A stretch of 64,000 bases of DNA, from the NCBI GenBank assembly GCA_963759115.1, contig CAVWXT010000006.1, positions 1-64,000 of the forward strand. Reading direction: 5' to 3'. The notes beneath the pieces were generated by a model. The model did not search any database. It saw only the letters and a program-made list of their open reading frames with translations, and had not been told where the DNA came from. Positions 31,438 to 40,669 of the stretch are shown here, in pieces. A program made the position numbers and the translations under genes. The DNA is from CAVWXT01 sp963759115. GTDB taxonomy: Bacteria > Planctomycetota > Planctomycetia > Pirellulales > Thermoguttaceae. Each line of letters begins with the position of its first letter. The first letter of the stretch is position 1.

Positions 31438-31601
31438 GGATGATATTCTCGCGAAGTTACGTCGGTCGGAGCTTGGCAGAAAACTTGGCAGAAAAAGACG
31501 ACCGAAGAGTGCAGAATCGTGCAGGAACTTGCAGGTCGCCAAGTTGAGAAAACCCCGGCAAATGACGTAGAAAACGGGCTTTTGGCAACCTAGTTGCTCA
31601 T

Positions 31602-31621
31602 TCCAATTGAGCTACGGGGAC
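31602..31621 (-). pseudogene. tRNA-Arg 5'-end fragment
   Basis: TCCAATTGAGCTACGGGGAC on the + strand is identical to the 5' acceptor and D-loop part of the tRNA-Arg at 26262-26335, in the same orientation. Beyond it the sequence (GAATGAGCAACTAGG...) keeps a D-arm-like stem but then diverges, with no T arm. It may be the remnant left by integration or duplication. Confidence 0.7.
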
Positions 31622-31914
31622 CTGCTCTGCCTTGCCGCTCCCTTGTGCCACAACGAATCGCGGAGATAGGCACCTACCTGCCGGTCATACCCGCATGTGC
31701 CACGAGAGAGCAAGTATAGCCGCTCGGGAGAGAGTAGGCAATTGTGTCGGCTCAGAGCGAGTCGGAATTCTGGTCGGCCGAGTCAATGTGGCGATGTTCC
31801 CATGTTCAGCCGAAAGAATAGGAAGATACATTATCGATCAACTACACAATATGTAAGCGCTCGCGCTGTCGAGAATCGACATAGGTGAGCCCTCGCGGGC
31901 TTTCGGCATTCAAC

Positions 31915-31955
31915 AAACAAACCCCAGTGGCCGAGACCACTGGGGTTTGTGTTTC
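31915..31955 (-). terminator. Rho-independent terminator after the lipoprotein gene
   Basis: ACCCCAGTGG-CCGAGA-CCACTGGGGT hairpin with AAACAAA on one side and TTTGTGTTT on the other; it can act in both directions and lies just past the stop at 31987. Confidence 0.75.
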
Positions 31956-31986
31956 TGGCAGTTCGTACGCCCGCAGGCGCGTCGGA

Positions 31987-32562
31987 TCAGTAGTTGGTGC
32001 CGGGGCCGTAGTCCACGTTGCCGACCTGATGGAGGTGGTCGTGGTCGATGTAGATCACTTCCTGGCACTCCTCGTCCGTCGTCTTGTACGGGATCGGCCA
32101 GCCTACCCAAGTGACCTCGGTGAAGTACACGATGCACTTGTAGTGGGCGTGGTGGAGTTGGGCCGGCCCGACCAACGGATACTCGCGCACCGGATCAATG
32201 TAGTCGGCGATGGGCTCAACCACGACCCGCACGTTATTTCGCTGGATTTCGTGCAGCAAGGGCAAGCCGCCTTGGATCGGCCGCGCTTCCTCCAACTTCC
32301 GCATCACCTCGTCTTCAGACGGCGGATCGAGCGCGATCTCCGGGCTGCCCGGCGTAATCGGACCCAGGACGGGCATGCGCTCGTATCGCTTGTGCACCCA
32401 GTATTTGTCTTCCGGGAGCTTCTGGAAGTAGGGCGATACGGGTATCGGGAAATCGAGAATCCCCAAGTTGATCGTGCCGGCGACCGTGCTACATCCGGTG
32501 CCGGACACCAACGTCAACAAACCCAGGATACCGATCAGCGTATAAGCGGCCTTCGTAGACAT
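31987..32562 (-). CDS. Conserved lipoprotein of unknown function
   Basis: 191 residues. The lipobox LTLVSGTGC places the lipidated cysteine at about residue 24. The mature part contains EYPLVGPAQLHHAHYKCIVYFTE and YIDHDHLHQVGNVDYGPGTNY near the end; the histidine-rich DHDHLH could bind metal, which is speculation. GAGGAG lies seven bases before the ATG. It resembles a planctomycete-restricted family I recall only as hypothetical. Monocistronic, with a strong terminator downstream. Confidence 0.85.
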   Translation of the reverse strand: MSTKAAYTLIGILGLLTLVSGTGCSTVAGTINLGILDFPIPVSPYFQKLPEDKYWVHKRYERMPVLGPITPGSPEIALDPPSEDEVMRKLEEARPIQGGLPLLHEIQRNNVRVVVEPIADYIDPVREYPLVGPAQLHHAHYKCIVYFTEVTWVGWPIPYKTTDEECQEVIYIDHDHLHQVGNVDYGPGTNY

Positions 32563-32742
32563 CCGTGTCTCCTCGACTAATGTATTGAAGCCGTGGTTAC
32601 ACTATTTATCGTGTCAAACTACGACAGACTTGCGGCTTTTTCCGGTTGTGCCGAGAATGTTCAGCGTGACGCCCATTTTGGGTGGAACTGCTCTCCTCTA
32701 TTCGGGCCATCCGCTACGGCCCAGGTAAGCGCCTCAATAAGA

Positions 32743-32780
32743 AAAGCCCCCACAACGAGGAGTCGTGTGGGGGCTTCTAT
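32743..32780 (-). terminator. Rho-independent terminator after the BON gene
   Basis: AAGCCCCCACA-CGACTCCTCG-TTGTGGGGGCTT on the - strand followed by TTCTTATT; it sits about 40 bp past the stop at 32821. Confidence 0.8.
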
Positions 32781-32820
32781 CACCATTCGTTGGGCCAGGC
32801 CCGTCGCTAATCCACCGGTC

Positions 32821-33792
32821 TTACCGGTGCCAGCAGCTTGCCGGCTGATCTTTGAAGTCCAGGAACCACCAGCCGGAATCCCATTCCAAGGTCACCTTCC
32901 GCCATCCGAGCGGGACTTGCGGGTAGGGATAGAATGGGCCGATGTAGGGCCACGCCGTGGGCGAATACTGCTTGGGATAGGTTACGCCTGCGTAGTTCGG
33001 GTAGGCCGCATAGCTTGGCCAAGCGTAGTTGGGCAGGCAGGGCTGGTCGTAGCGCGCCGGAGCGGTGCCAGCGCGGGCAGAAGCTGTGTACATGGGCATC
33101 GGTCCGCCATCAGGGGCGGCCGGTCCACGGGTGCCGGGCTGCATCATCGCCACCTGGGTGGGTGCGCGAACGGCCTTGGACATCGGCTTCGCACGCTGAG
33201 GCGTGTTGATCTGCTGTGGAGCGTCCGGCGATTCCTCGCCCGATACCGGTTCGACCGCCGACACGGCAAACGAATTGGGAACGCGATCAGCACGGGCAAG
33301 CGTGCTCTCGCCAATCGGCAAGGGCTGTTGCTGCTCGGATCCACGCGAAACGATTGCCTGCATCCGCTTGGCCAGACTGAGTTGCTGCGGTTGGGCCTTT
33401 TCGGCGGCTGGAGCAGCCGATTGGCCACGAAGCGGATTATCGCGGGACGGCGTCACCGCGGGGGCTTTGGTGTCGGCAATTTGTGGCGACGGAGACGTCG
33501 GTTGGCTCGACTGGGAAGAACCGGCCGACAACTCGTTGACCACGCGGGTCACGCCCGGCGTCTGGTAAACCAGGGCCAGAGCGGTCTTCATCTGCTCTTG
33601 GTTTGCCACGTGACCACGAAGCCAAACCGTTCCATCCTGGAACTTCACGCCGACCTTGTAGTCACTCATTTGGCCGCTATTCCGCAAGCTGCGGGCGATT
33701 TGCTCGGCAACCTCTTGGTTGCCGGCCAGCGCCAACACCGGAACGACTGCGGTGACGGCAGCGACCACGAAACCCGTTAGAAAACGTCGCAT
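32821..33792 (-). CDS. BON-domain secreted protein with tyrosine/proline-rich tail
   Basis: 323 residues from ATG 33792. The signal peptide is MRRFLTGFVVAAVTAVVPVLALA. Residues 25-88 form a BON domain (VAEQIARSLRNSGQMSDYKVGVKF...GTVWLRGHVANQEQ...VTRVVNELS), an extracytoplasmic fold thought to bind phospholipid or envelope material. The middle (90-240) is low-complexity Q/A/P/S. The C-terminus is Y/P-rich (YPNYAGVTYPKQYSPTAW) and ends WKVTLEW-like text with DSGWWFLDFKDQPASCW. It probably sits in the periplasm or cell surface. It is followed by a strong terminator. Confidence 0.82.
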   Translation of the reverse strand: MRRFLTGFVVAAVTAVVPVLALAGNQEVAEQIARSLRNSGQMSDYKVGVKFQDGTVWLRGHVANQEQMKTALALVYQTPGVTRVVNELSAGSSQSSQPTSPSPQIADTKAPAVTPSRDNPLRGQSAAPAAEKAQPQQLSLAKRMQAIVSRGSEQQQPLPIGESTLARADRVPNSFAVSAVEPVSGEESPDAPQQINTPQRAKPMSKAVRAPTQVAMMQPGTRGPAAPDGGPMPMYTASARAGTAPARYDQPCLPNYAWPSYAAYPNYAGVTYPKQYSPTAWPYIGPFYPYPQVPLGWRKVTLEWDSGWWFLDFKDQPASCWHR

Positions 33793-34103
33793 TTTTTCCC
33801 TCCTCTGAGAACACCCCCGCAGGAAGTCACCTCGGGGAAGTTGGTGGTTGGTCTGGTCAGCCCAACAACGGAACCGGCCGGATGGTAGCAGGGAGGGCCC
33901 GCAACGCCTGTGTGCTGGCGTACGGGATTCGCGGAATTGCCCCCCTGGCAACGCCCGTATCCGATGATTGCTGCCTGACTATAGGTTTCGGTTGCGGGTT
34001 CTGCCGAAAGGAAGCTTTTTTTCGATTTTGCTGCAATGCGCGGTGGTGAGGGGGGACCCGGCTGGCAAATTAGACCGATTGGCGAAAGAAGTCCGGCAGG
34101 ATA
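33793..34103. other. Gap upstream of the BON gene
   Basis: It holds the BON gene's 5' region. No further gene is supported. Confidence 0.4.
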
Positions 34104-34382
34104 TCACCACGTAGATGCTTCCCTACCCACTCTAAAGTCGCAGATGACCGTCAGCACCATGACGACCAGCGACGTGGAGCAGGCCACCCAACACCCCGGC
34201 CCAACCGCCAGGGCCATGATCGTGGCCGCCCCCATCAGGCACAGAGCACCGAAAAACATGCGTTGGCTAATAGCTTGGCCGGGGGAACCTTCGCTAAGCC
34301 TGGCAGCCAGTGCAATCAGAATACCAAGAGGCTGGCTCGCCAGCAGAAACCACACCAGGGCGGGAGAGTCGAATCCATTCAT
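34104..34382 (-). CDS. Small membrane protein
   Basis: 92 residues with three likely membrane helices (ALVWFLLASQPLGILIALAA; MFFGALCLMGAATIMALAVG; CWVACSTSLVVMVLTVICDF) and a short charged tail. I do not recognise a family. The start MNGFDSPALVWF fits the topology and a GGGGACAG-type purine stretch precedes it. Confidence 0.55.
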   Translation of the reverse strand: MNGFDSPALVWFLLASQPLGILIALAARLSEGSPGQAISQRMFFGALCLMGAATIMALAVGPGCWVACSTSLVVMVLTVICDFRVGREASTW

Positions 34383-34549
34383 GGGCGGCAGATTCCTTTC
34401 TGTCTGTCCCCATGATACCCCGCGTCACGGATCCCAGGAATAGCGATCTGCACGCCAAATAAGCCGCCCCAATAAACGCAGTATGCTATGCGAAAGCCCC
34501 GGCGCGGCGTGAAGCTCCAAATCGTGTGTCTAAGCTGTTTTCGAGCAGG

Positions 34550-36947
34550 TCAATCATGTCGCCGACCCGGCTTTCCTGCGGCATCTTTATCCCCTCGAAC
34601 CGGCTGCAACGAGCCTTCCGACAACAGCAGCCTCTTTCGGCCGCTGGGCGGCGGGAAGTCGATCGTCGCCTTGCGGCTGGCCGCGATGCCGCTCAGGGCA
34701 ATGATCTGGCCCAAGCCATGCGTCGGATGGAGCACCCACATGCCTTGGCGAAAGAGGTCGGGCGCCGTCGGCGGCATGGGCCGGCCGCCGTTGGCCAACG
34801 CGGCCGCCGTGGTCAAATGGATCGGCCGCGGCGATCGCCGGGGCTGAACGTCCTGCCGGCCATTGTCATGGGCGTACACGGCAGCGTCCGCGTCATCATG
34901 CAGCGAGACAACCTGCCCGGCAACCGCTCCCTCGTCGAAAACCGCGTCATACCCGCTGGGCGACTCGTGCCACGGTTCGTCGGGGGCAAGTTGGCTGTCG
35001 CGCGTTTCGGCGACCGGCCGGCTCTCCAGGCCGACCGACTCGACGTCCATCTCCGCCCGCGGCAACTCCATGAGGAAGGAACTGGGGATCGTCAGCTTGC
35101 GCTGGCCGCGGAAATCGCGGTATCGGGCCAGGCTGATCTGGAGTTCCTGCTGCGCCCGGGTGATGCCGACGAACATCAGCCGCCGCTCCTCTTCGAGTTG
35201 CTCGGGATGCTCGCGGCTGCGTTCGTGCGGCAGAAGCCCCTCTTCGACGGCCGTCAGATAGACGACGGGAAACTCCAGCCCCTTCGAGGCGTGCAGCGTC
35301 ATCAGCGTCACGCGGTCGGCGTCGGTTTCCCAGGCGTCGGTGTCGTTGACCAGGCAGGTTTCTTCCAGGAACGCCTCCAATTGGCCCGGCTTCGCCGCGC
35401 CGCTCGTCGAAATCGCGGGCCACGGTCAGCAATTCCTCGATGTTGGCCAGCCGCTGCTGGTCCTCCTCGTCTTCCGACTCGCGCAACTGCTGCTGATAGC
35501 CGGTTTCGCTCAGGACCAGGCCCAGGATCTCCTCGACCGGCCCGCCGACGGCCGCCGCCAGGCGATCGAACAGCGCGACGAACTGGGCCAGCAAGGCGGC
35601 GGGCCGAGGGCCGATCGACTCGATTTGGCTCGGCCTGGCGGGCGGCCTCCAACAGCGGCAGGCCGTGCCGCGCGGCGTAGTCGGAGAGCCGGCCGATCGT
35701 GGTCTTGCCGATGCCGCGCGGCGGCGTGTTGATGACCCGCAGCAGCGCCACCTCGTCGCTGCGGATTGTTCAGCAGGTGCAGGTAGGCCAGGACGTCCTT
35801 GATCTCCTTGCGTTGGAAGAACTCCAGGCCGTTGACCATCTGGTAGGGCACGCCCAGGTCGCGCAGGGCGAACTCGAACGCCCGGCTCAGGGCGTTGACG
35901 CGGTAGAAGATGGCGAAATCGCGGGGCCGGCGGCGGCCGCCGTGGATGTCGGCGGCGATGCGGGCGGCGATCCCTTCGGCCTCGTCCTTCTGCGTGGCGT
36001 AGGTCACCAGCCGCACCGGCGCGCCCGGCCCGTTCTCCGTGAACAGCCCCTTCTCCTTGCGGCGGACGTTGTGGGCGATCAGTTCGGCGGCCACGCGCAG
36101 GATCCGCTGCGTGCTGCGGTAGTTCCGCTCCAGCCGGACGACGTGGACCTCGGGAAAGTCGCGCTCGAACTCCAGGATGTTGTTCAGATTCGCCCCGCGC
36201 CAGCCGTAGATCGACTGGTCCGGGTCGCCGGTGACCGCCAGGTTGGGATGATCGACCGACAGCGCCCGGGCGATGGCGTATTGGGCCAGGTTGGTGTCCT
36301 GATACTCGTCGACCAGGATGAAGCGGTATCGCTCGTCGAGGCCGGCGCGGACCTCGGGGTTGTCGCGGAGGATGGTGGCCACGTGGAGCAGCAGGTCGTC
36401 GAAATCGGCGGCGTTCGAGGCGGCCAGCTGGCTCTGGTAGGCCGGATAGACCTGCCTGGACCACGCTGCCCAGGGCGTGTCCCGGCCGCGGCTGGTACTG
36501 GTCGGGCGAGATCAGGTTGTTCTTGGCCCAACTGATGGCCTTGGCGATGGTTTCGGGCGGAAAGCGGTCGACGTCGATCTTCAGCCGTCCGAGGGCCTGG
36601 CGAAGGGCCTGGACGCTGTCGTCGGCATCGTAGATTGTGTAGTTTTCCTGAAGCCCCACCAGCGGCGCATATTTCCGCAGCAGCCGGGCACAGAAGCGAT
36701 GGAACGTGCCCACCCAGACGGACGGGTCGCCGGCCAGCCGCTCGATGCGGCGGCTCATTTCGTCGGCGGCCTTGTTGGTGAAGGTCAGGGCGAGAATCTG
36801 ATGGCCGGGGATTCCTTGGGCAAGCAGCCAGGCGACGCGGTGGGTGACGACGCGGGTCTTGCCGCTGCCCGGGCCGGCCAGGATCAGCAGCGGCCCCTCG
36901 AGGTGCGTGACCGCCTCGCGTTGGGCGTCGGTGAGTCCGTTCAGCAT
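34550..36947 (-). CDS. pcrA: UvrD/PcrA-type ATP-dependent DNA helicase, frameshifted
   Basis: SF1A helicase for DNA repair and replication-fork clearance. The ATG at 36947 begins MLNGLTDAQREAVTHLEGP. All motifs are visible: LAGPGSGKTRVVTHR (I), ALTFTNKAADEM (Ia), FILVDEYQDTNLAQY (II), GDPDQSIYGWRGA (III), RLERNYRST (IV), VTLMTLHASKGLEFP (V) and EERRLMFVGITRAQ (VI). The C-terminus has the PcrA-like WVLHPTHGLGQIIALSG tudor-like segment. Breaks near 36470, 35770, 35630 and 35400 split it into five frames. Every motif survives, which argues that the indels are assembly errors in a working gene. Confidence 0.92.
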
Positions 36948-37126
36948 GGCATCCCCGTAGTATACGCGAGAACATTGCCAGAGGCGACAGGAGCGGCCCT
37001 CACCGTGGGATACTACCCAAAACCGGCAAAATTGCTATACTACGTTGTTCGTTGTTCTCGCGGCGAGAGGACGGACCTGTCGCCGCCAGCGTTTCCTATT
37101 CTCTGACCCGATTTGGGAGGGAACCC

Positions 37127-37429
37127 ATGAGTACCCGCATTCCGCTTCGCACGACCGACGCGAAGGCCAAAGACTTGGCCGACAAGTTGGAGATGAGCAC
37201 GGCGGAGATCGGCTTGTCGGTTCGGACGACGAACTGTCTGGAGGAGCGGGGGATCTTCACGGTCAACGACCTGCTCCATTGCACCCGCGACGACCTGCTG
37301 AGCATTTCGAACTTCGGCGAGAAGACGCTGGAAGAGGTGTACAAGGCGTTGGAGGGGATCGGCTTCCATCGCCGGGGAAAACGGGAACCTGCCGCGGACG
37401 CGTCGCCGTCTCCCTCGTTGGTTTCATAA
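37127..37429 (+). CDS. Stand-alone RNA polymerase alpha C-terminal-domain-like protein
   Basis: 100 residues, from the ATG after GGGAGGGAA. The core LSVRTTNCLEERGIFTVNDLLHCTRDDLLSISNFGEKTLEEVYKALEGIG (shown in part as motifs LSVRTTNCLE, TVNDLLHCTRDDLL, NFGEKTLEEV) matches the alpha-CTD, the helix-hairpin-helix module that contacts UP elements and activators. No N-terminal assembly domain is present. It heads a run of same-strand genes encoding membrane proteins and an ATPase. A regulatory role in transcription is inferred. Confidence 0.88.
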   Translation: MSTRIPLRTTDAKAKDLADKLEMSTAEIGLSVRTTNCLEERGIFTVNDLLHCTRDDLLSISNFGEKTLEEVYKALEGIGFHRRGKREPAADASPSPSLVS

Positions 37430-37437
37430 CGCGTGGA

Positions 37438-37816
37438 GTGTGCCACTTGGCGCGTAGTTTTCGCTACTACGGCAAGAAACGAGGACACCGGCGGACCGGC
37501 TCGCCCGCGTTGGCCAGCCTCGGCGAGGCGGCGTTCTTCGCCGTGCTCCTGCTGCTGGGCGGCTGGCTGATGCTGCGGTTTGTCAACTTGGTGGTGCCCG
37601 ACTGGCGGGGCTACGGTTGGTGGGTCTGGCTGGTGTTCACCGTGCCGGTCTCCTCTTGGTGATCGGCCGGGCGGTCTGCTCTACATGCTGCTGCACTGGG
37701 GGAAGTCGGCGGAACGTCGGGCGGCGATGGCCCAGCGCGTCCAGGAGCACGACCTTTTCGGCGGCGCCGGCAACGGCGATCGCCTCTACCCCTTCGTTCC
37801 CCAGGGCGCGACATGA
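37438..37816 (+). CDS. Small membrane protein in the alpha-CTD operon, frameshifted
   Basis: It probably starts at GTG 37438 or TTG 37447 (LARSFRYYGKKRGHRRTGS). Two membrane helices follow (AAFFAVLLLLGGWLMLRFVNLVV; WWVWLVFTVPV continuing into GLLYMLLHWGKSAERR after a break near 37655). The soluble tail EHDLFGGAGNGDRLYPFVPQGAT ends at 37816, overlapping the next start (ATGA). Family unknown to me; the coupling shows it works with its neighbours. Confidence 0.6.
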
Positions 37817-38498
37817 CCAACAGTCCCGGCACCCGGCTCAAGTTCCGCCTGCCGATGGCCACCTCGCCCGGCTGGGCCCTGTTTGGCACGCTGGCCTTGT
37901 GCGTGGTCTGGAACGGCATCGTCTCGGTGCTGGCAGTCTACGCGGTTGGTGCGCCACCTGGCCGGCCATCCCGACTGGATTCTCACGCTCTTCATCGTTC
38001 TCTGCATCGTGATCGGTCTGGGAGCGATCGTCGTCTTCCTCCGCCAACTGCTGGTGGCCACGGGCATCGGGCCAACCCTGATGGAAATCTCCGACCACCC
38101 TTTGCATCCCGGCGGGCAGTACCGCCTGTTCCTGTCGCAATCGGGGCGGCTGGCGGTCAATGCACTGCGCGTGTCGTTGACGTGCGAAGAGGCGGCCACC
38201 TACCGCCAGGGAACCAATACCCGCACCGAAACCCGAGAGGTCTATCGCCAAGAACTCTTCCGCCGCGAGGGGTTTGCGATCCGCGAGCGGATTGCCGTTC
38301 GAGACCGAGTGCGATTTGAGCGTGCCCGCCGGAGCCATGCACTCCTTCAAGGCCGACCACAACGAAATCAATTGGACGCTGGCGGTCGAGGGCGACGTGG
38401 CCGGCTGGCCCGAACTACAAACGCTCCTTCTCCGTCATCGTCTCGTCCGAGCCAACGGAGGCGATCCGAGCGATGAACTCGGAACCGACCAGTCGTGA
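37813..38498 (+). CDS. Membrane protein with arrestin/beta-sandwich-like soluble part, frameshifted
   Basis: The ATG at 37813 overlaps the previous stop. Two helices (GWALFGTLALCVVWNGIVSVLAVYAVG; WILTLFIVLCIVIGLGAIVVFLRQLLVA) precede a cytoplasmic or external domain with PTLMEISDHPLHPGGQYRLFLSQSGRLAVNALRVSLTCEE and later VPAGAMHSFKADHNEINW, in a pattern of beta strands like arrestin-type sandwiches. Breaks lie near 37950, 38300 and 38420. The next gene begins at GTG 38495, overlapping the stop. Function not known. Confidence 0.6.
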
Positions 38499-38891
38499 TC
38501 CGGCTCGACGGCGACGGCCGCGTCTACCGGCCCGGCGAGACGCTTTCCGGCCAGTACTGGATCGAGTCGCTCGAGGCCGCGCAGGTGAAGGCCATCGAGG
38601 TGTCCGTGCTGTGGCACACCGAAGGGAAGGGGGACGAGGACATGGCCGTCCACGAGTTCTGGCGGCGGGACGCCGAGGACGGCCGGCCGATCGACCCCGA
38701 CCAGCCCGAGCGGTTCAGCACCACGCTTGCCCAACAGCCCCTTGAGCTACGAAGGGCAGATCATCAAGCTGCGATGGTGCGTGCGGGTGCGGGTGTTCCC
38801 GCACCGCGGGAAGGAAGTGGTAGGGGAGAAGGCGTTCCAGCTTGGCGACGTGCCATCGGTCAAGTCTCATTCGCTACACGCGATCGTTTAG
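38495..38891 (+). CDS. Arrestin-like beta-sandwich protein, one frameshift
   Basis: The GTG start couples to the gene before it. It reads IRLDGDGRVYRPGETLSGQYWIES...VKAIEVSVLWHTEGKGDEDMAVHEF, then after a break near 38735 it continues LSYEGQIIKLRWCVRVRVFPHRGKEVV...FQLGDVPSV to a stop at 38889-38891. The GRVYRPGETLSG opening resembles the first strands of arrestin-like domains. About 130 residues. Paired with the preceding membrane protein, it may form one functional unit that binds a partner protein; this is inference. Confidence 0.55.
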
Positions 38892-38923
38892 CGCGCGCCA
38901 CTCTGGCACGGGGCATCAAGGCC

Positions 38924-39551
38924 GTGAACGAAACCAACCCGTCGTCCGTCTCCCAGAACCCGTTTTGCACGCGGCGCGTGCGGCCCGGCGCCATGCCCTT
39001 TGTCTTCCCGCAAGGCGAGAACGCAGATACATTGGTCGACCGTCTGCGGCAATCCGGCTGGTGGGGGGAAATCACCGGCGCCGCACGGCTCGGGCAAGTC
39101 GGCCCTGTTGGCAGCCTTGATTCCCGCCATCCAGCGCGCGGGACTGCGAACGGTGTTCGTCGAGCTGCACGACGGACAACGCCGGCTGCCGCCGGATCTG
39201 CTCCGCGACATTCGGCTCCAACCGCCCGCCGTTCTCGCCGTGGACGGCTACGAACAATTGAGCCGCTGGAGCCGCTGGTCATTGAAACGATTCTGCCGCC
39301 GACGTGCGGTGGGGCTGCTGGTGACGGCCCATGAGCCTGTCGGATTCCCCAGACTGTTCCAGACTACCGCTACGCTTCCGCTGACGGAGCAGATTGTCGG
39401 ACAGTTGATGGGCGGGCGAGAGCCGCCCTTTACGACCGAGGAAGTGGCCGCCAGCTTTTCTCGGCGCCGCGGCGATCTGCGCGAAACGCTGTTCGATCTC
39501 TACGACCTGTGCGAGCAGCGGCGTGCGTCGCCGGGGCAAAATGTGACCTAG
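38924..39551 (+). CDS. P-loop ATPase closing the alpha-CTD operon, one frameshift
   Basis: It probably starts at GTG 38924 (NETNPSSVSQNPFCTRRVRPGAMPF). After a break near 39085 the Walker A GPHGSGKSALLAALIPAI appears, followed by a hydrophobic strand VLAVDGYEQLSRW (Walker B-like, VLAVDGYE) and LLVTAHEPVG. It is about 208 residues, short for an AAA-type ATPase. Nothing in it identifies a substrate. Its place at the end of the operon suggests an energy-dependent regulatory role linked to the membrane proteins. Confidence 0.65.
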
Positions 39552-39754
39552 GTTTGACTATGGCGCCGCGATGGGCGCAGCCGCGTCGTGCACGGCAAAG
39601 TCGACCCGAATCGAATACCTTGCCCGCAACGTATAATTACTACAAGCGGCAACGTTAACCATCCGTGTCGGCGCGGCCGACCGCTACTTGACATCGCGAC
39701 GCAGTCGCGGTTTGATGAACGAGGGGACCTTTTATCGCTTTTGGAGGCAACGCC

Positions 39755-40534
39755 ATGTTTAGTCCAAGAATGCGAGTTCTGACGATTGCGTGTGGCTTCG
39801 CGGTGGCCGTGCTGCTGACGTCGGCGGGGAGCAGTCTGGCGCAATGCACGTCTTGTGCGCCAACGTACGCCGCGCCGACGGTAGCCTACTATTCGGCCTA
39901 TGCGCCCCCTGTGACGGCTTACCGGCCGGTGGTCGCCGCCGGCGGTTACACGGCCGTTACCACGTACCGGCCGTTACTGGGCACGTACACTACGCGCTTG
40001 GTGCCCTACACGACGTATCAAGCGGCCACGCCGTACGTTGCTTCCTACACGCCGTATGTCGCTTCGTATACGCCATACGTCGCCTCGTATACGCCATACG
40101 TGACTTCCTATACTCCGTATGTCGCTTCGTACACTCCGTACGTCGCCGCCTACAGCCCGTGTGAAACGTGCAGTATCGGCAGCGCTTGCAGCACGTGTTC
40201 GAGTTGCGCCCCCTGCGGCAGTTGCAGTGCGGTGGCCTGCGCCGTGCCGGCTCCTGCCTGTGCGTCTTGCGCGGTGTCAGGCGCCAGTGCCCCCACAACC
40301 AATGCCGCGCCCTCGACGACTTTCAAGTCGGAAAAACCGGTCGAACAGAAGATCGAACCGATTCCGCAGACCAATGTCCAGCCGAACTCGATGCCGGCGC
40401 CGCTGCTGGGCGATCCGCGCGACCGGACTACCGCACGGCCGATCTACACGTCATCGCCCGTGTCGTTGACGTCTCTGTCGCTGCCGGCAGCGCCGGTGGT
40501 CGACGAGGGCGGCTGGCGGCCGTCGAAGGATTAA
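39755..40534 (+). CDS. Secreted repeat protein with TPYVASY tandem repeats and cysteine cluster
   Basis: 259 residues. The signal peptide is MFSPRMRVLTIACGFAVAVLLTSAGSSLA. Residues about 93-132 are six seven-residue repeats of the form TPYVASY (DNA unit 21 bp, 40028-40153). A cysteine-rich section (CETCSIGSACSTCSSCAPCGSC, in part) follows, then a low-complexity linker and a conserved-looking tail (VDEGGWRPSKD). Looks like a structural envelope protein, disulphide linked, resembling planctomycete YTV-type secreted proteins; this is inference. It has its own terminator at 40562. Confidence 0.8.
   Translation: MFSPRMRVLTIACGFAVAVLLTSAGSSLAQCTSCAPTYAAPTVAYYSAYAPPVTAYRPVVAAGGYTAVTTYRPLLGTYTTRLVPYTTYQAATPYVASYTPYVASYTPYVASYTPYVTSYTPYVASYTPYVAAYSPCETCSIGSACSTCSSCAPCGSCSAVACAVPAPACASCAVSGASAPTTNAAPSTTFKSEKPVEQKIEPIPQTNVQPNSMPAPLLGDPRDRTTARPIYTSSPVSLTSLSLPAAPVVDEGGWRPSKD
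40028..40153 (+). repeat. 21-bp coding tandem repeat, six units
   Basis: Each unit is ACGCCGTATGTCGCTTCGTAT with third-position changes, encoding TPYVASY. The synonymous differences between units show they are maintained at protein level. Confidence 0.85.
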
Positions 40535-40561
40535 GGTCGGCGCAGTTAATCTGAGACCAGC

Positions 40562-40604
40562 ACGGCCCGCTGTCTTCACCGGCAGCGGGCCGCCCCTTTT
40601 TCTT
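40562..40604 (+). terminator. Rho-independent terminator
   Basis: CGGCCCGCTG-TCTTCACC-GGCAGCGGGCCG followed by CCCCTTTTTC, 28 bp past the repeat-protein stop. It can also end the converging hemE transcript. Confidence 0.8.
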
Positions 40605-40669
40605 GGCGATCCAATGGGACTGCCCAGGAGAGCCAGCCGCCCGATGAACGGATTGAAATCCGTTCTACG

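Larger units (their letters stand above)
31438..31986. other. Gap holding a tRNA fragment and terminator
   Basis: The doubled CTTGGCAGAAAA lies near 31472-31495, the tRNA-Arg 5' fragment at 31602-31621 and a terminator at 31915-31955. Open frames at 31632-31888 look non-coding. Confidence 0.4.

Noticed and set aside
26262..31621. Prophage or integrative element at tRNA-Arg
   Set aside because: No integrase, phage structural or conjugation gene is present. I kept only the weaker claim of a tRNA-bounded segment.
31632..31888. Short + strand frames after the tRNA fragment
   Set aside because: They overlap the fragment and terminator region and lack coding signals.
32593..33780. Long open frame on the + strand opposite the BON gene
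   Set aside because: It mirrors the GC-rich coding strand of the BON protein, which has a signal peptide and a recognisable domain.
40028..40153. Regular 21-bp repeats that look CRISPR-like
   Set aside because: They are contiguous without spacers and encode a heptad repeat in an intact secreted protein.
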